A stretch of DNA of 64,000 nucleotides from Heliopora coerulea. Lineage: Eukaryota > Cnidaria > Anthozoa > Scleralcyonacea > Helioporidae. This document shows positions 45,027-58,881 of this stretch, piece after piece. The notes under the pieces are model-generated. The model was not told where the DNA came from. It saw only the letters and a program-made list of their open reading frames with translations, and searched no databases. Position numbers and translations under genes: made by a program. The DNA is taken from assembly GCA_030142905.1 (NCBI GenBank), contig JASJOG010000017.1, positions 1,674,001 through 1,738,000 of the forward strand. Direction: 5' to 3'. The first letter of the stretch is position 1; every line of letters starts with the position of its first letter.

Positions 45027-48000
45027 CTGGAAGAAAATGAAAGGTATTTCAATAAGCTATTAAAGGCATGTTTTACAGCATGAAGTCGCAGTGTTCGCAT
45101 AAAATGAAAACGATAAACGGCAACTATGTTTCAGTTACAATTATTGAAATTATCATTATCATTACCATTATCACTGACACGGTCACTGTCATTGTCATTA
45201 CAGCTACTTTTGTCATTACCATTACTATTAATATGACACCGTTTCCTGTTCCTTACCAGAAAATATACAATCATTAACGCCAACTTCGAATTTATTAGCG
45301 CAAAAATACATTCATTTTATTAAACCGACACTCATTTACGCTGTCGTCAAGTTCATTAAAATTTTGTGCATAGAAAGTAACATTCGTTGGCACGGGTACT
45401 CAACCATTTACGTCAAACGGCATTTAATAGCGCCAACAGACGACCATTAAGACCATTGTATTATGCAATAAGGAAAATAAAATTTCAATTTCTCAAGACA
45501 TTTTTCCAGTCTGTTGCAGAGTCGCTTTAAGGTTACATGAAATCTTAACATGAATACTTCAAATTATTCACGAGCTTTAGTTCACAGCACTTTGCTAAAA
45601 CGCATCAACTTTCACGTCTTAGACATAAACATATTTCGCCATCAAAAAATACAGTACTGAAAGCTTTGGTGGCATAGATTTGATGGCAAAACATTTTTTC
45701 TTACAGACAGGAACGATAGGTGTTAGAAAAGTGCTGTGAACTAAATTTCGTAAATAATTTGAAGCATACATGTTACGATTCCATATTACCTTAAATCGAC
45801 CTTGCAACAATTTGCAAATCGTTCCTGAACAACCGTCTGGTGTAATTGAAATTTTATTGTCTCTGATTAATACAATGGTGGTAATATTTGTCTGTTGGCG
45901 CTATTGAATGCCCTTGGACGCAAATGGTTGCGTATCTATGCAAGTGAATGTCACTATCTGTGCAAAAAATTTAAGAGAACCTGACTATAGCTAAATGAGT
46001 ATCGATTCAAAAATTAAGTGAATGTACTTTCGCGTTCATGAGTTCGAAGAATATTTTCTTTATGAATATATGGTATATTTTCAGGTAATGAACGGGAAAA
46101 ATTGTATTTTTTATGGGTAGTTTACAGTCAGAGAAGATAAGTAACTCACGTTCACATAGTTCAGGCATCGGCGCTTTATTTTCGAAGTCTGCGTCCTGGG
46201 CTCGAGATGTAGCTTGACACTCAACACAATACACTATATAGTCCTCCAAGAGTATGTGAAGTAAATGAAAAGAACCTATTAAATGATTGGAAATTGATCA
46301 GTTAAATTTGTTTTCCCTGAAGGTCTAGAATTGGTCAAGAGATTCCACAGGAACAATGATAGGATCTGAATACGCTAAATAAAATTTTTCAAATTTGCGC
46401 TTTTGAATAATGCAGATTGAGTTCAGTGCTTTACAGACCAACTCGGCTTTTCCTACATCTTCTTTTATTTTTGTGGAATTTTAAACTGAACATTTTAACT
46501 GCATGTACACGTTTGGGACATTTTGGATGTGAAGGTGGCATAACCTACCCTGTATTGCCAAGCCAAAAGAGAGGAAAATACTGTCCACAGTGGTTTCTGG
46601 CTTCAATACACAGCATATATAGTTGTCGCGTCACTTGAAAAATTGTGAGATATAATACTTAATACACCACACAACAACAACCTATTTTGTGAGTAAGGGT
46701 ATTGCGCTGTGTGGTATATATTCAGTTCTGATGATTGAGATGTTGATAAATAAATTCCATTTTACTGGTAATCTGTTCAGCTATATATGCTCAGATGACG
46801 TCACAAGGTTGTAAGAGCGAACAAACGTGATCCTCAAGGCGACGTCGAGTTGTAAACAGATAAATACAATGTATGTAATAGGTACAATATGAACGGTCGA
46901 CCTGTATGGGATTTACAAGGCGAGCCGTGGTAAATCCCATGTAGATTGGGCCAAATAATTTTGAAGTTTCAGTAAATTTTATCTAGAAAATCGTATTTAG
47001 TATCCTGTATCTGATTTACAGCATGATAATCAGGAGCCAAAATCTTTTGTATTTTCTTCGTGGATTACTGATGAGTTTTTTAAGTAAATATATACGTGAA
47101 CTTAACAGATCTACAGCTGTTCGAATTCAATTGGTACTTGCATTGTTAGACTTAAGCGACATTTTCATCCTTTGTTTTGCCGGGATTAATGATTTTGTTA
47201 GTGGACATTTTGAAATAATATTTAGCAACCTAGCAGGAGTGCTTTAGTGGATTGAAAACACGAGACGCTAGCATCGTGTTTTAGATCCAATAAAGCACGT
47301 ACGGCGAGGTTTTAAATGTCTTACATAACGAACCTCTTAATATGCTAATTCTTGAGAAAATTTTGAAATTCATGTTTTCTAAACCGAAAAATTTTGAGGA
47401 GAATTTGAGGAGAAACTTAAACATTTCTTTATCATATATAAAGACACGACATGGTTATGATTTTTCTTTGTATTTTCTTCCCGATTTCTCAGTGAGTTTT
47501 ATATGAGTTACGAACAATTATCGTGAGCTTTCGTGCTTCTCTACTATCATGTAACATATAAAACTAATCGAAATTTTTAGCTCATTTTCCAACATTAAAT
47601 GGGACATTACACGACTAAGTTCGTCCATTCAACAATTCCTAAAGTAATCTACAAGTTTCAGGCTTGGATAGAGCTTTTCTTTTCGCCTTCTTATATGCTA
47701 CATAAACCTTTTCGTAAAATACATATCAATAGCACGTAAAGGGAACGTAATGACATACCAAAGCTTTGAGCACTTTTCAAAGTTAGTTCACGCATGACTT
47801 GGGTACTAAAGAACGACCATTTCAATAAAAACTGCCTTGATCTCTCCTTGGCTTTATCTTCATCTTCATTCACTTCAAAATACTTCTGTATGGAAAGAAC
47901 GGCAAAAAATTGTCATCGAGTGGAAATCCATTATTCCTACGTCCATGAAACCAGATCCAGAGGGGTATCTGTTTAAATTGGTGAACCCCCGGTAAATTAT

Positions 48001-51000
48001 TTACCTGTGTAAACCAATACGGATGATGAAGTGAAATCGGAAGAGGGGAATGTTTTTCATCGGACATTGACTAAGCCTTTGGCGGCGAAAAAAGCCAGAG
48101 GTATTAGTGTTTATCTCAAGAAACTAATGTTTTGCACTATTGACATTAATTTCATGACATGATGGCTAAGTAAAACTGACAAATAAAGAGATTAACTTGG
48201 CGTTAGCCTGAGTAAACGTATCTTGGATTAGCCAGGATAAAATAATAAAAGTCCTATCAGCACCGAAAAGAGTTACGGAGCTCGGATTACGAATTTTGGC
48301 ACAATCAATGCCCACTTGCTAGCTGTAAGATTTATCCACGTACGTATGCATGAGACCTGCCAATAGATATAGGTACGCCTCTTGGCCTTAAAGGTTGCCT
48401 TGCAGAAACATCTAAACTCTAGTTAACTACTATTTTTCCGATAAAGCTCAAGCTAATACAAATGGTTGTCCAGGACATTTTTTCCAAGTTTTCCACTATT
48501 TCATTCAGGGTTTTTTTAATTTTTTAAGGCGTATTTTAATCTTTTTTATTCAAACTGTTCCCTACGTACCTGAGATACTAAAAAAAAGACTAAACCTAAC
48601 GCTTTATGTAGAGATAAACTTCTTGTGAGTGAAAAATTAGTATCTGGAGACAATTTCTCGCTAGCTAACCCTTTCCTGCATACTATAGTCGTAGAACAAC
48701 AAATTGCAACAATAGAACTAATGAAAAAACAGCAAAAACCAAAAACGAATTTCGCAGCAACTGAAGCAAGTCGAACGTTTCTCCCGTTCATCTTCCTTTT
48801 TGAAGACTAATAAGACAATTCTGCCTGCCTACCTTAAGACATGAATCAACAAGATTACTAGCCCATTCAGCGTACTGATCAATCGTGGCTTGTTGTTCGA
48901 GAAGCTGGGTAAAGTCAAGAAGAACTAAAAGAAAAGGGTGACACTTTAAAGCAAAATGTTTTTAGCATTTTTCTAAAGCTACTTAAAGCTGATGTGTTTG
49001 GCTCTGATAAAGATATTTCGCTCAATAGGAACAGTCGCGGGTTACGACCATAACCATAAAACAACAACAAACACGAGAAAAGAGCAACAAAAACAGAAGC
49101 AGGAAAAACAACATCAACAGATACAACAGCACAACAATAACAGGAATAAAAACAAAAAAAACCCAACAACAACAGCAACAACTATGACTGCAGCAAAGAC
49201 TGCAGGAAGAAAAGCAGTAACAACTGAAACAACACAACGACAAATCTCAAATGCGCATGATCCTCAAGTTTTAAACTCATGAAAATTTTTGAATCCCTTT
49301 ATGGGAATCTAACACGTAACCTTTCCGTCAGGGCTCACAAACCTCCATTAGTTAAGAGTTGGGGAGCATACGCATTCGACATCCACACACACCAGGCTCC
49401 CACATTCTCTATAATGCTACAAGAGTAACAAGAATAAGATACAACAACAATAGTCAAAAACGATAACACACGACAGCAAAACCACACGACTGCAGTAGAT
49501 GGTAACAAAACACAACACGCAACAAGAACTATAACCACTGCAAAGTCATCACAAAAACAGCAACATTAACAAACAAGAAATAGCAAGATAGCCGTTTGAG
49601 TGTAAAATGGGTACTTACATTTTTCAATGACTTGACAATCTGTTGCAGGATCTGAAGAGAACGTCCACAATGTCTGTTTAACAATTTCCTTGAAATCAAT
49701 TTCTTGCCAGTCTGCAATCATTTGCGTCACAGGTTCGGTACTGTGGAGAACAGTGCGAGCGGCCTGGGCAAGGTGTGTTAAAGAAGTTTTACGACGAAGG
49801 GACTTCGAGAATACATTTGCAACTAAGACAAACGAATGAGAAAACATAAAATTACTCACGTCTAAGTCAGAATGAATGATAGATACGTTTGATGACTGGG
49901 TTGTTGGGCAGCCTGCGTCCACCTTTTGATGTCATTCTTGACGAATGTTTCAAAAGGCAATGACAACATAAAAATCATTTTGGCAACTTCATCATGCCAT
50001 AATGCGTGTAAAAGAAATAGAGCAAATGAATACCACAGCAATTTAACCTGAATAACTTGATCTCCACCTTGGCGACTCAGATTGCAATCGATGTAAACTA
50101 AGATTTCGTTTCTGGTACCAACATGTACTTTACAAACAAGGAGATTAAAAATCAGGCCGAAATCACTTTGTAGTATAAGGTAAATTCCAATCAATTTGCA
50201 AATGGAGCAAGAATTTTTTCGCATCATATGCGAAAGGTTAATTTTTCAAGTGCTCAATTGCGCAAGTAAAGATTTGTTAAGACATCGTAATTTATCAGTC
50301 CGATTAACTGTCTTGAAGTATGCGTCTCACTGATAACTTAACCCTTTCCTGTGTAGTATAGAGTTCTGCCAGTGGCGAGTAAAATAGTCTGGAATTAGCC
50401 GGAATTAAACAAACAAACAAAACCAAAAAAATAAAAAAAACAATACAAAGTATATCGGGATAGAAAGGAATTAAGGACGTATTGTCCTTGGCTATCTTTA
50501 AATCTAGAGTGAGGAACTAAAAAAATACCTTTTTCGAATGAAATGTCGTTCATGCCTAGATGATATACAACATTTTCCAAGCAAAATGAGAGTGGTGAAA
50601 AGATTCATATAGGCGTGTTGTATAACCAACCAACAGCTATGGACCTTAGGAACTACACTAAATCACACCATCTGTTTTTGTGTTTGTGGGGCTGAATTAA
50701 GCTTCCTCTACTTAAAAATTCCTTACTAAACAATGGTAATGCCCACTCAAGAAAAATATTTGTACTTCAAGACATGTTATATGCTTAGCAAGGGTTTTGC
50801 AATAGCTTACCTTCAAGTTTTTTCTCCTTGAGTTTTTCGGGAAAATGGGTCAGTGATGATTCTAACCATGTGCTTAGTTGTTGGGCAAACTGTCGGATTG
50901 CCTGAGTCAAACTGTATGAAAGAATGGTACAATGGTTAACCATCTTTTCGTGGACAATATTAAATCGCGGTCAACTAAATTTTGCTGCTACAATTAACAA

Positions 51001-54000
51001 ACTTAGTCTATCAAAGAGATTAGTATTGGACATTAGAGAATAAATAGATATGAAAACGATGAAAACTCTACGCAGCTAACATGCTTGAATCAGAAAGGGC
51101 TTTGACTCGGTTATGTAGAGCATGTTAGGAGGGAAACAAATACCGAAATGTAGAGGAAGACTTCGCCGTGACATCCAAATATTTTTTTCCTTATTTGAGG
51201 AAGTGTTTCTTATAACTACAAATTCCTTTTAGCCTGTAATGTAATTTATATTGCGGTTTTTCCAGATTGCACAAATTAGGGAGGAATATTATTTAATGTC
51301 AGTGCAAACTGTCCAAACGACGGCAGTCAAATGATTTGGATGTACTGGTTAATTGATACATGAACAGCTATGTTAAGAAACTTTGCAATTGAAGGGCTCA
51401 AATGAGTGCAACTAAACTTAAAAGAAAGAAAGGAATGTGTTCGGTACAATGAATAGGTGATTTGTGTGACAGTATCACAGAACGAGATGTATGCAATCAG
51501 TTCCCAGACACTCAAATAACAAAGTGATGGCGGCCATGCTGGTGTGCCTAACAAAGGAAAATCATCAAAATTCTTTTGTAAAAGAACACCAACATGGTGG
51601 CTATGACGTCAAGTGCATACGTCGTATATCTTTTTATAGCAAAATAGTTTACTATCTGGACTTAATCTTTCAATACTCGTATTTTCCATGCTTCCTTTCT
51701 ATTTAGTCACGTACTTTTGAGTTGTTTAGTGCGCAATAGTGTTTTTTGATCTAGCTGCAAATTTGTAATCGTCCTTTCAATAAGATCTTAAAATCTTTAA
51801 CCATCCTACGCGCTATCATTGGCAGGAGATCTGTAAAAGTTTCAGAGGGCAGACCGAACACTGCTTTATAGCATATTTCAAGAAACTGTGAACTACAAAC
51901 CTTGCTGGTAGCGGTTGCAATACTCCTGGTATTAACACACTCCCAATTGCCTGTTAATTAAAAACAAGATGAGCATAAGGTTAAGAAAAAAATGATGCCC
52001 ATGTATGGGTTAATGTTAATAGGAATATGCGATAGTGTTGTCAGCTATGAAGCTGCCCGACGTTTTTCGTACAGGTTTGCCACAGAGATCTGTTATTTCA
52101 ATAGCCATGACCATTCGGTTCCAATTCATCCATCTCAAGTGGAAACGACAAACCGAAAGCAACATTTCACAAAGCCATCTCACAATAAATTTAGTACTAC
52201 CCATTCCCATAGATTTGTTCAAGGTTTTCCTCTCACAGATTTCTACGAGTTATTTCAACTTTTTTCCTTTTTCATATACTATGAGGGTATATAATGTTAA
52301 TCGTATACTTTAACGTTAATTTCTTTTGAACTTCGTTGACAAGCGCAGTAATTATATCTCTCTGACATGATCAAAAAGTTTACAACTGTCTAATTTGTCC
52401 CTTCTTTGTTTCTATTTCTCCTTATACAGTCTTCCAACACATTGCCGTTGATGGTATGATGCTTTTTAGGCCACCTTTGATTGCCTTTTTCCTACCCAAT
52501 CAGCTCGTGGATCGTCGACAGATTAATTTTTCGAGTATTTCATTGGCCACTTACACCTCTCATCAAGTACAGGTGTGTCGACTTTCAGTCTAACCCCGAA
52601 ACTCGGTACACCCTAACAAGGAATTTCTGCTTAAAAACGTCGGCATTTCGAGTCCTTATTTCGGCATGTTTTGGCCTTTAAACTTTCCCACATACTCTTA
52701 ATTCTTACCTTGAACAATATCCCGTCACAAACTCCAACCAAATCAATGACTTCTGGACAGCTCAAAATAGTCAAAATATGTTCAGGCATTCCCTGCCAGA
52801 AATGTACCAAAAATTTCTGAACCTGTCGGAGAATATGCGATGGAAAAAATTTTAGAATTGCAGCCAAAATAACGCCAATATGAGCGTTACTAAGTAACAT
52901 ATACGTTCTTAATAAAGTAAAACATTTGACCATGAAGAACTTTACAAAAAGACGCTTTTTATTAGTTTAAGCATTTTAAAGAACATTCCGTATTTCTATG
53001 AATTCAGATTTAGACCGAGGAACACTTGGAGGTATTCCAGCCACAAATAGGAAAACAAGCTCAAACCCTTTTTCCAAGACCCATAATTACGGATACGAAA
53101 ACATTAGAATTTAAAATAATCAAAAACCCCAACACAGGTGTTTTGTAACCCATTGATGAATACCTTTCTGACCCCTTACCAATCTTACGTATTGTTTTCA
53201 GTCAAAGTCTCAAAAAATCAAGTAGAAACTCTTAAAAGCAATATCCTGCTATGGACTATAAATAACAACAACAATATGCAATGCAAAAAATGATTGGGAA
53301 CGATCCCACCAGACTCGCCCGGTCCCAAGTATTATGTTAATAGCGGATCTATCTGGCAAGAATAGCAAAATTGGTTTAATTCGAAGAGAAGCCTTTTTAA
53401 AAACATAACACTGGTCTAGTGAAACTCATAAACTTGCTTTGTTATTTTAAGGCCAAACCACTTGTACCGTTATACGTTAAAGGCTCACATGTCACGACTT
53501 TTAATAAACCAAAATGATTATCATTTTGGTTTGATAATGATCCTGAAATATAGTCGAAATATAATCCTGTCACGATTTTTACCTCGCCAAAATTTGCTCG
53601 AAGAATGGTGTCCAAAATTCGTTGACAATGTGCACGATACATAATCAAAAATGTCCGCACCTAAAGAAAGAAAGAAAAATAGTTTTACACACAAGAACCT
53701 TTTGAGTTAAATATTTCATGTTTCGAAACATGATGTACAATTCCGTACAAGAGATGTACTGTTATGATTAAAGAAGATGAAAATAAAACAATAAAATGTA
53801 TAAATGATAAGAATTCGAGGTTATCTGTACTTAATTTTCAAATTAATGACCTAGATAATAAAAGAAACATTGAATTAGGTAAGCCTTGACGCCGGTGAAA
53901 ACATGAGAGAAAGAGAGAGAAAGAGAGGGAAAGACTGGTAAAAATAGAAAACACAGAGAAAAGTACGCCATCAACAGCAGCACCATTACCATTACGTGAG

Positions 54001-56927
54001 GTAAATAGTTTTCTACCATCTTGAAGGGTTACCAGGCATTGATTTAGTGTGCAGAGATAACCCATTTGTGCAGAGATAACCAATTTGTGCAGTGATTGAA
54101 ACTTTAATAAGGACGATAGAGCTCCAAAGTCCATAGGGCTTATAAAAGCACAAAATTTCAAACATCATTTAATGTTGCTAGGTATTTTGTAGAAAAAGTG
54201 CAGAGATTCATTTTCCTCAAATTAATGGCTGTGTAGCGTATCGCTCGACGCGCATTTAAAATATTAAGCGTTCTGCTCACCTTGTCCTTTGAAATACTTG
54301 GAGGTAGGTTCAATGCCTCACTCTTTGGAAATAAAGGCAGTAGCGTTCCTCCTGAAGATGACATGAGGCTGTGTTGATTTGAGCTGGTACTTTTTCCTGA
54401 ACTGTTTGTCTAAGAAAGAACGATTGAAAAAATGGATAAAAATTTAAATCGAACCGTTACGAATTGTTGTGCCAATACGTAATCCCTGCTGTATTTAGTT
54501 TTGTACGTACAATGTTATAAAAAAAGGCGAAATAAATTTTACATAAGTACGATTAATTATTTCATAAGCTCCAAGTCTTTGAATGTCCATTCTAATACAA
54601 CTTTTATTCCCTAAATCCGATCACTGTGCTCATTTAGCCCCTGAATGAAATATATTTTTCTCCGTAATTGTTCAAGAACCTTTTTCTTTACTGACATTTT
54701 ATGCATTTCAGAATTATTATGAGTGTTTGATCGTATTTAGAATCACATATATTCCTGCGGTGCATTGGAAGGTTTTAATTAATTAACATAATCATAGATA
54801 TCGTAAAGTTAAGAAGAAACTAAGGAAACTATTGTGTGGAAAATTTGCATAATCTTCAATTGTTTGATGATGCACTATTGTGACTTCATCCTGACTTCAT
54901 TAACAAAGGGAAAAATCCGATAAATTACGAATAGTTTAAAGTTACAGTCGTTCTTTCATTGCGATTACAATCTGGACTTTCGTCCGTTGAAAAGTATGGA
55001 AGGATTTTAAGAAGATTGAAAGATAATTGAAATATCGAATTTTTCACCCGAATAATACCTTTAAGCACGGTAAAATTGCAATTACATCGTCAAAATTTTA
55101 TTATGGAATAACAGGTAGCAGCTATTGTTCAAATGACCTAGTAACGTTCAAATGGCAAAAACTATAACACTATGTTAATAACGGATAAGGTTGTACAATT
55201 TTCAAGGACCTTTTATTATCTTTTTTATTTAGTTTCGTGATATTGTGACGTCAGCTTGACGTCACCGCGTGATATGTCACTAAATGAGAAAACATAATTT
55301 TGCTCCTAATATGACCGTCCGAATACCCTTTAAGAATTCGGCTTTCAAAGTGAATACGGTTGAATGATTTCGTCCTCATCCGCTTTTAACTTACACTCAC
55401 CTACCAATTCTCGCCTCATGGGTCTGTCCAGATAACATGGATTTATGTCTCAGAGAATAACTTTTACTTTGTTTGCGATTACATTTTCAAAGCACTTGGA
55501 AAATCAAATGACAAAACAAAACTCTTTCTTTAGTTTCGTCAAGGTTTCGACGAAATACCGAACTAATTAAAAATTAATTTATTACATAATAGCTGGAGTC
55601 TTCTGGGGACCACTTATTGCTATGATCGTTATGCTCAACTTCAGAATACGACACACTAAGAAGGTAATATCGTATTTTGCAGTAGTTATGCAATATCGTA
55701 CCTGGCTGCGAGCCATAGAATCACCAACTTTAGTGGAATTGTGGCTGGAATCAGAAAACGAGTCAGAACAGTCATGTTAAAACTCAATTATGCGTGGGTA
55801 TAATATGTGCATGGTATTTTGAACATTGTAGTGCTAAACACAGTACGATATAAACAAGAGAAATAAGACAATTTATCAAATTGTTAAGCCATTTCCATCG
55901 TCTGTAGGTAAAATGATGCTTGCTGAATGCTTCTATGCTAAGCATATTTGCATTTTTCGGTTTAGACCTATATGTTTTGCCGGGAGAACTTCTGAGTTTA
56001 TTTTGAAACAAATTCCAGTTGCCAAGAACATAGTAATAGTTTATACGTAAAAGTAGGTGGCTTTTGTTTGAAGGAAAAAACGACGAACAAATGAACCATT
56101 AATGTTAGATGAACGAAAAGCTTTTATGAGAAATTTGTGGTTTATATGAGGGTTTCCTTTTCGTATATCTGGCTCGACAAATCATGTTCAATCACTTACT
56201 TTGGTGTATTTTGTCTTCCGCTATTAAGCAATGTATCATGGTAAGGCGATGTTTCTTTAATAGTTATACCATAGTAGTGGTACCTAGACATTTGTAAAAG
56301 GGTTAAAAATCAGTGGAATGGATTAATGGAACACAGTCAAGTATTTCAAGCAAGGCAGGTGAACAGTTTCAAAACTAAAACACAACTGTCCTTAAAAATA
56401 TACTCACTTCGACTGTCCCCGAGTTCCAAGTCTTCGAGTTTTTAAATTAGGGAAGTTATGTCGAATTATCTGAGGATAGGAGTACAAAGATTGATTTGAA
56501 CAAATTAATACGCTGTTACAAATTGTGAAAAGGATCCCAAGGGACAGAAACAGAGGAATACAGAGGAATACAGATAGATAGAGAGACAAAAATAGAAACA
56601 GAAAGAGGCAAAGAGAGGATTAGAGTGAAAATGATCAGAAAGTGATAAGAAAGGTAGTTGACGGTATAAAAACAAAAAGAAAGAAAGAAAGAAAGAAGAA
56701 AAGAAAGGAAGAAAGAAAGAGAAAAAGAAATAAGGAGAGAAAGAAATAAAGAGAGAAAGAAATAAAGAGAGAAAGAAATGAAGAGAGAAAGAAATGAAGA
56801 GAGGCAGAAATAAAAAGAGAAAGAAAGAAAGAAAGAGAGAAAGAGAGAAAGAAAGGTAGAAAGAAAGAAAGAAAGAAAGGTAGAAAGAAAGGTAGAAAGA
56901 AAGAAAGAAGAAAGGAAGAGAGAGAAA

Positions 56928-56963
<36 letters not shown>

Positions 56964-58802
56964 GGGAAAGAAAGAAATAAAGAAGGGAAGAAAGAAAGAA
57001 GGGAAAAAAGAAAAAAGAGAAGAAAGAAAGAAAGGAAGAAAGGAAGAAGGAAAGAAAAGAAGGAAGGACGGAAGGAGAGAAGGAAAGGAAGAACGAAAGA
57101 AAGAAGGAAAAAAGGGAAGAAAGAAAAAAAGGAAGAAAGAAAGGAAGAAAGGAAGGAAGAAAGGAAGAAGGAAATGAACAAAGGAAGGAAGGAAGGAAAG
57201 AGGACACTAATTAAAACAAAAACGTAGATGAACTGACAGAGCATTATTTAACACAGTTGGAATGTTGATCAAGTAAGCTAAACATACCTTTCCAAAACTT
57301 GCAGCGTTGACTGGATTTAAGCTACTTTTCTGGCAGAAATCCAGATAGTGTGCATAAAGGGAACTACGTGGCAAACTAACTCCTTCAGCAACTTTGTAAT
57401 GTTCATTTAACCTTTAAAAGGTGAAGCATATAAAGAGTGAAGCACATAAGAGTGAAGCGCAACTAATTTTTAATTACACCGCTATAGTCTCGCAGATTAG
57501 GTAAATGAAAAAAGTAAGATGATAAGATAAACTCACATGTCAAATGCTTAACTGAATAAGAAATTAGAACTTCTTGGAGCAAGACAAATCAAACGACGAA
57601 CTCCCCTCAATGCAATACATAGATGACCCACTGATAGTAGCTCACGGTAACGGCTTAATCAACTTTTGCAAGGATTTCCTATGCTGGACGAAGGTTACTC
57701 TTTGGTCTTCTGGCATTTGCAAGATCGATGCACTTCTACTCCATCACATGCAGAGACAGCCACTGCACTGGCTTCCTTTCCAGAAATTTATTATGTTTTT
57801 GCATGTTATTGGAAAATCTGGTACACAAAACTCCAACGACAGGGTATAAATAAATGCCAAGCATCTATTTGGTGCAAACTACGTATCATTGGCTTATATC
57901 AATAAATACGCACCAGGACAGGAAAGTTTAAGAAATTAGCAATCAATAAACTAAGCAGCTTTCTCCTTAGCAGCTCGGCAGCCGCCTAACCAATACATCG
58001 TGAAAAGGTCAAGGAAGTAGGAGAACATCTAATAAGTCTATACTGTACAGGAAGGCACACGTAGAATATTCTTGGTCAGTTGTAATGGGAATAGGATGAC
58101 AAAATGCGAAAATTCGTATCTCATGGAGCTTGTTGCTTAAAACGTTTTGTTGATACTCAATATATCTGTGGCTACATTCAGCAACTGTTAAGAGCTTTCT
58201 TGCCTGTTGGATGTTCACGCTTAACAACAGCTACTTACTGACGAATCCCAAGAAGAGGTACAACGGTCCACAGTTACAGATGATGCATTTTTACTCGTGC
58301 ATGTCGGTCCGTGCACGAGTGAAAGTGCATAGCGAAAGTGCATAACGAAAGATGTTATTATTTTGCATTCAAGTATACGGATATGGAAGAAACTCGAAAA
58401 AATAAGAAAAATTGGTTACTTTATAAACTAATGAAATTCAGTTTGTCTATACAACTGTAGAAAGTTGAAAGAGACATTCCAATCGTTAAAGTGCCTAAGA
58501 ACACTCAGCTTCGCCTCGCCTTTCAAGTACACCTTCTTTCGGTTTGAAATGACGTCACTTATGTTTCTTTCATTTCTTTCATAATCGTCACCAACCGATT
58601 TTCAGTTAGTTTATTGAACCCCAAGATATGGTTATCAAGTTGGGTGACGACTGAGCAACATCAAAATTAATTCAACTTTAAGCAATTTAATTTTCCTCTT
58701 TCCCACCCCATCCTTCACTCTTTTTCTTACACCATCACTCACTGACTCACCTGCCTACCCGCAAGCTCATTCACTCACCCACTGACCCTGACTTATACAA
58801 TG

Positions 58803-58881
<79 letters not shown>

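Noticed and set aside
48992..49282. Gln/Lys/Thr-rich ORF in an RFX intron
   Set aside because: Low-complexity CAA-rich sequence without splice or homology support.
53500..53580. Hammerhead-like sequence beside an RFX exon
   Set aside because: Only 'cctgaaatatagtcgaaata' resemblance; the core is incomplete. The 11-bp palindrome around 53507-53531 is a simple hairpin.
56516..57244. 190-242 codon Phe/Leu/Ser ORFs on the minus strand, membrane-like
   Set aside because: They translate the (TTTC)n complement of a purine tract inside an RFX intron.
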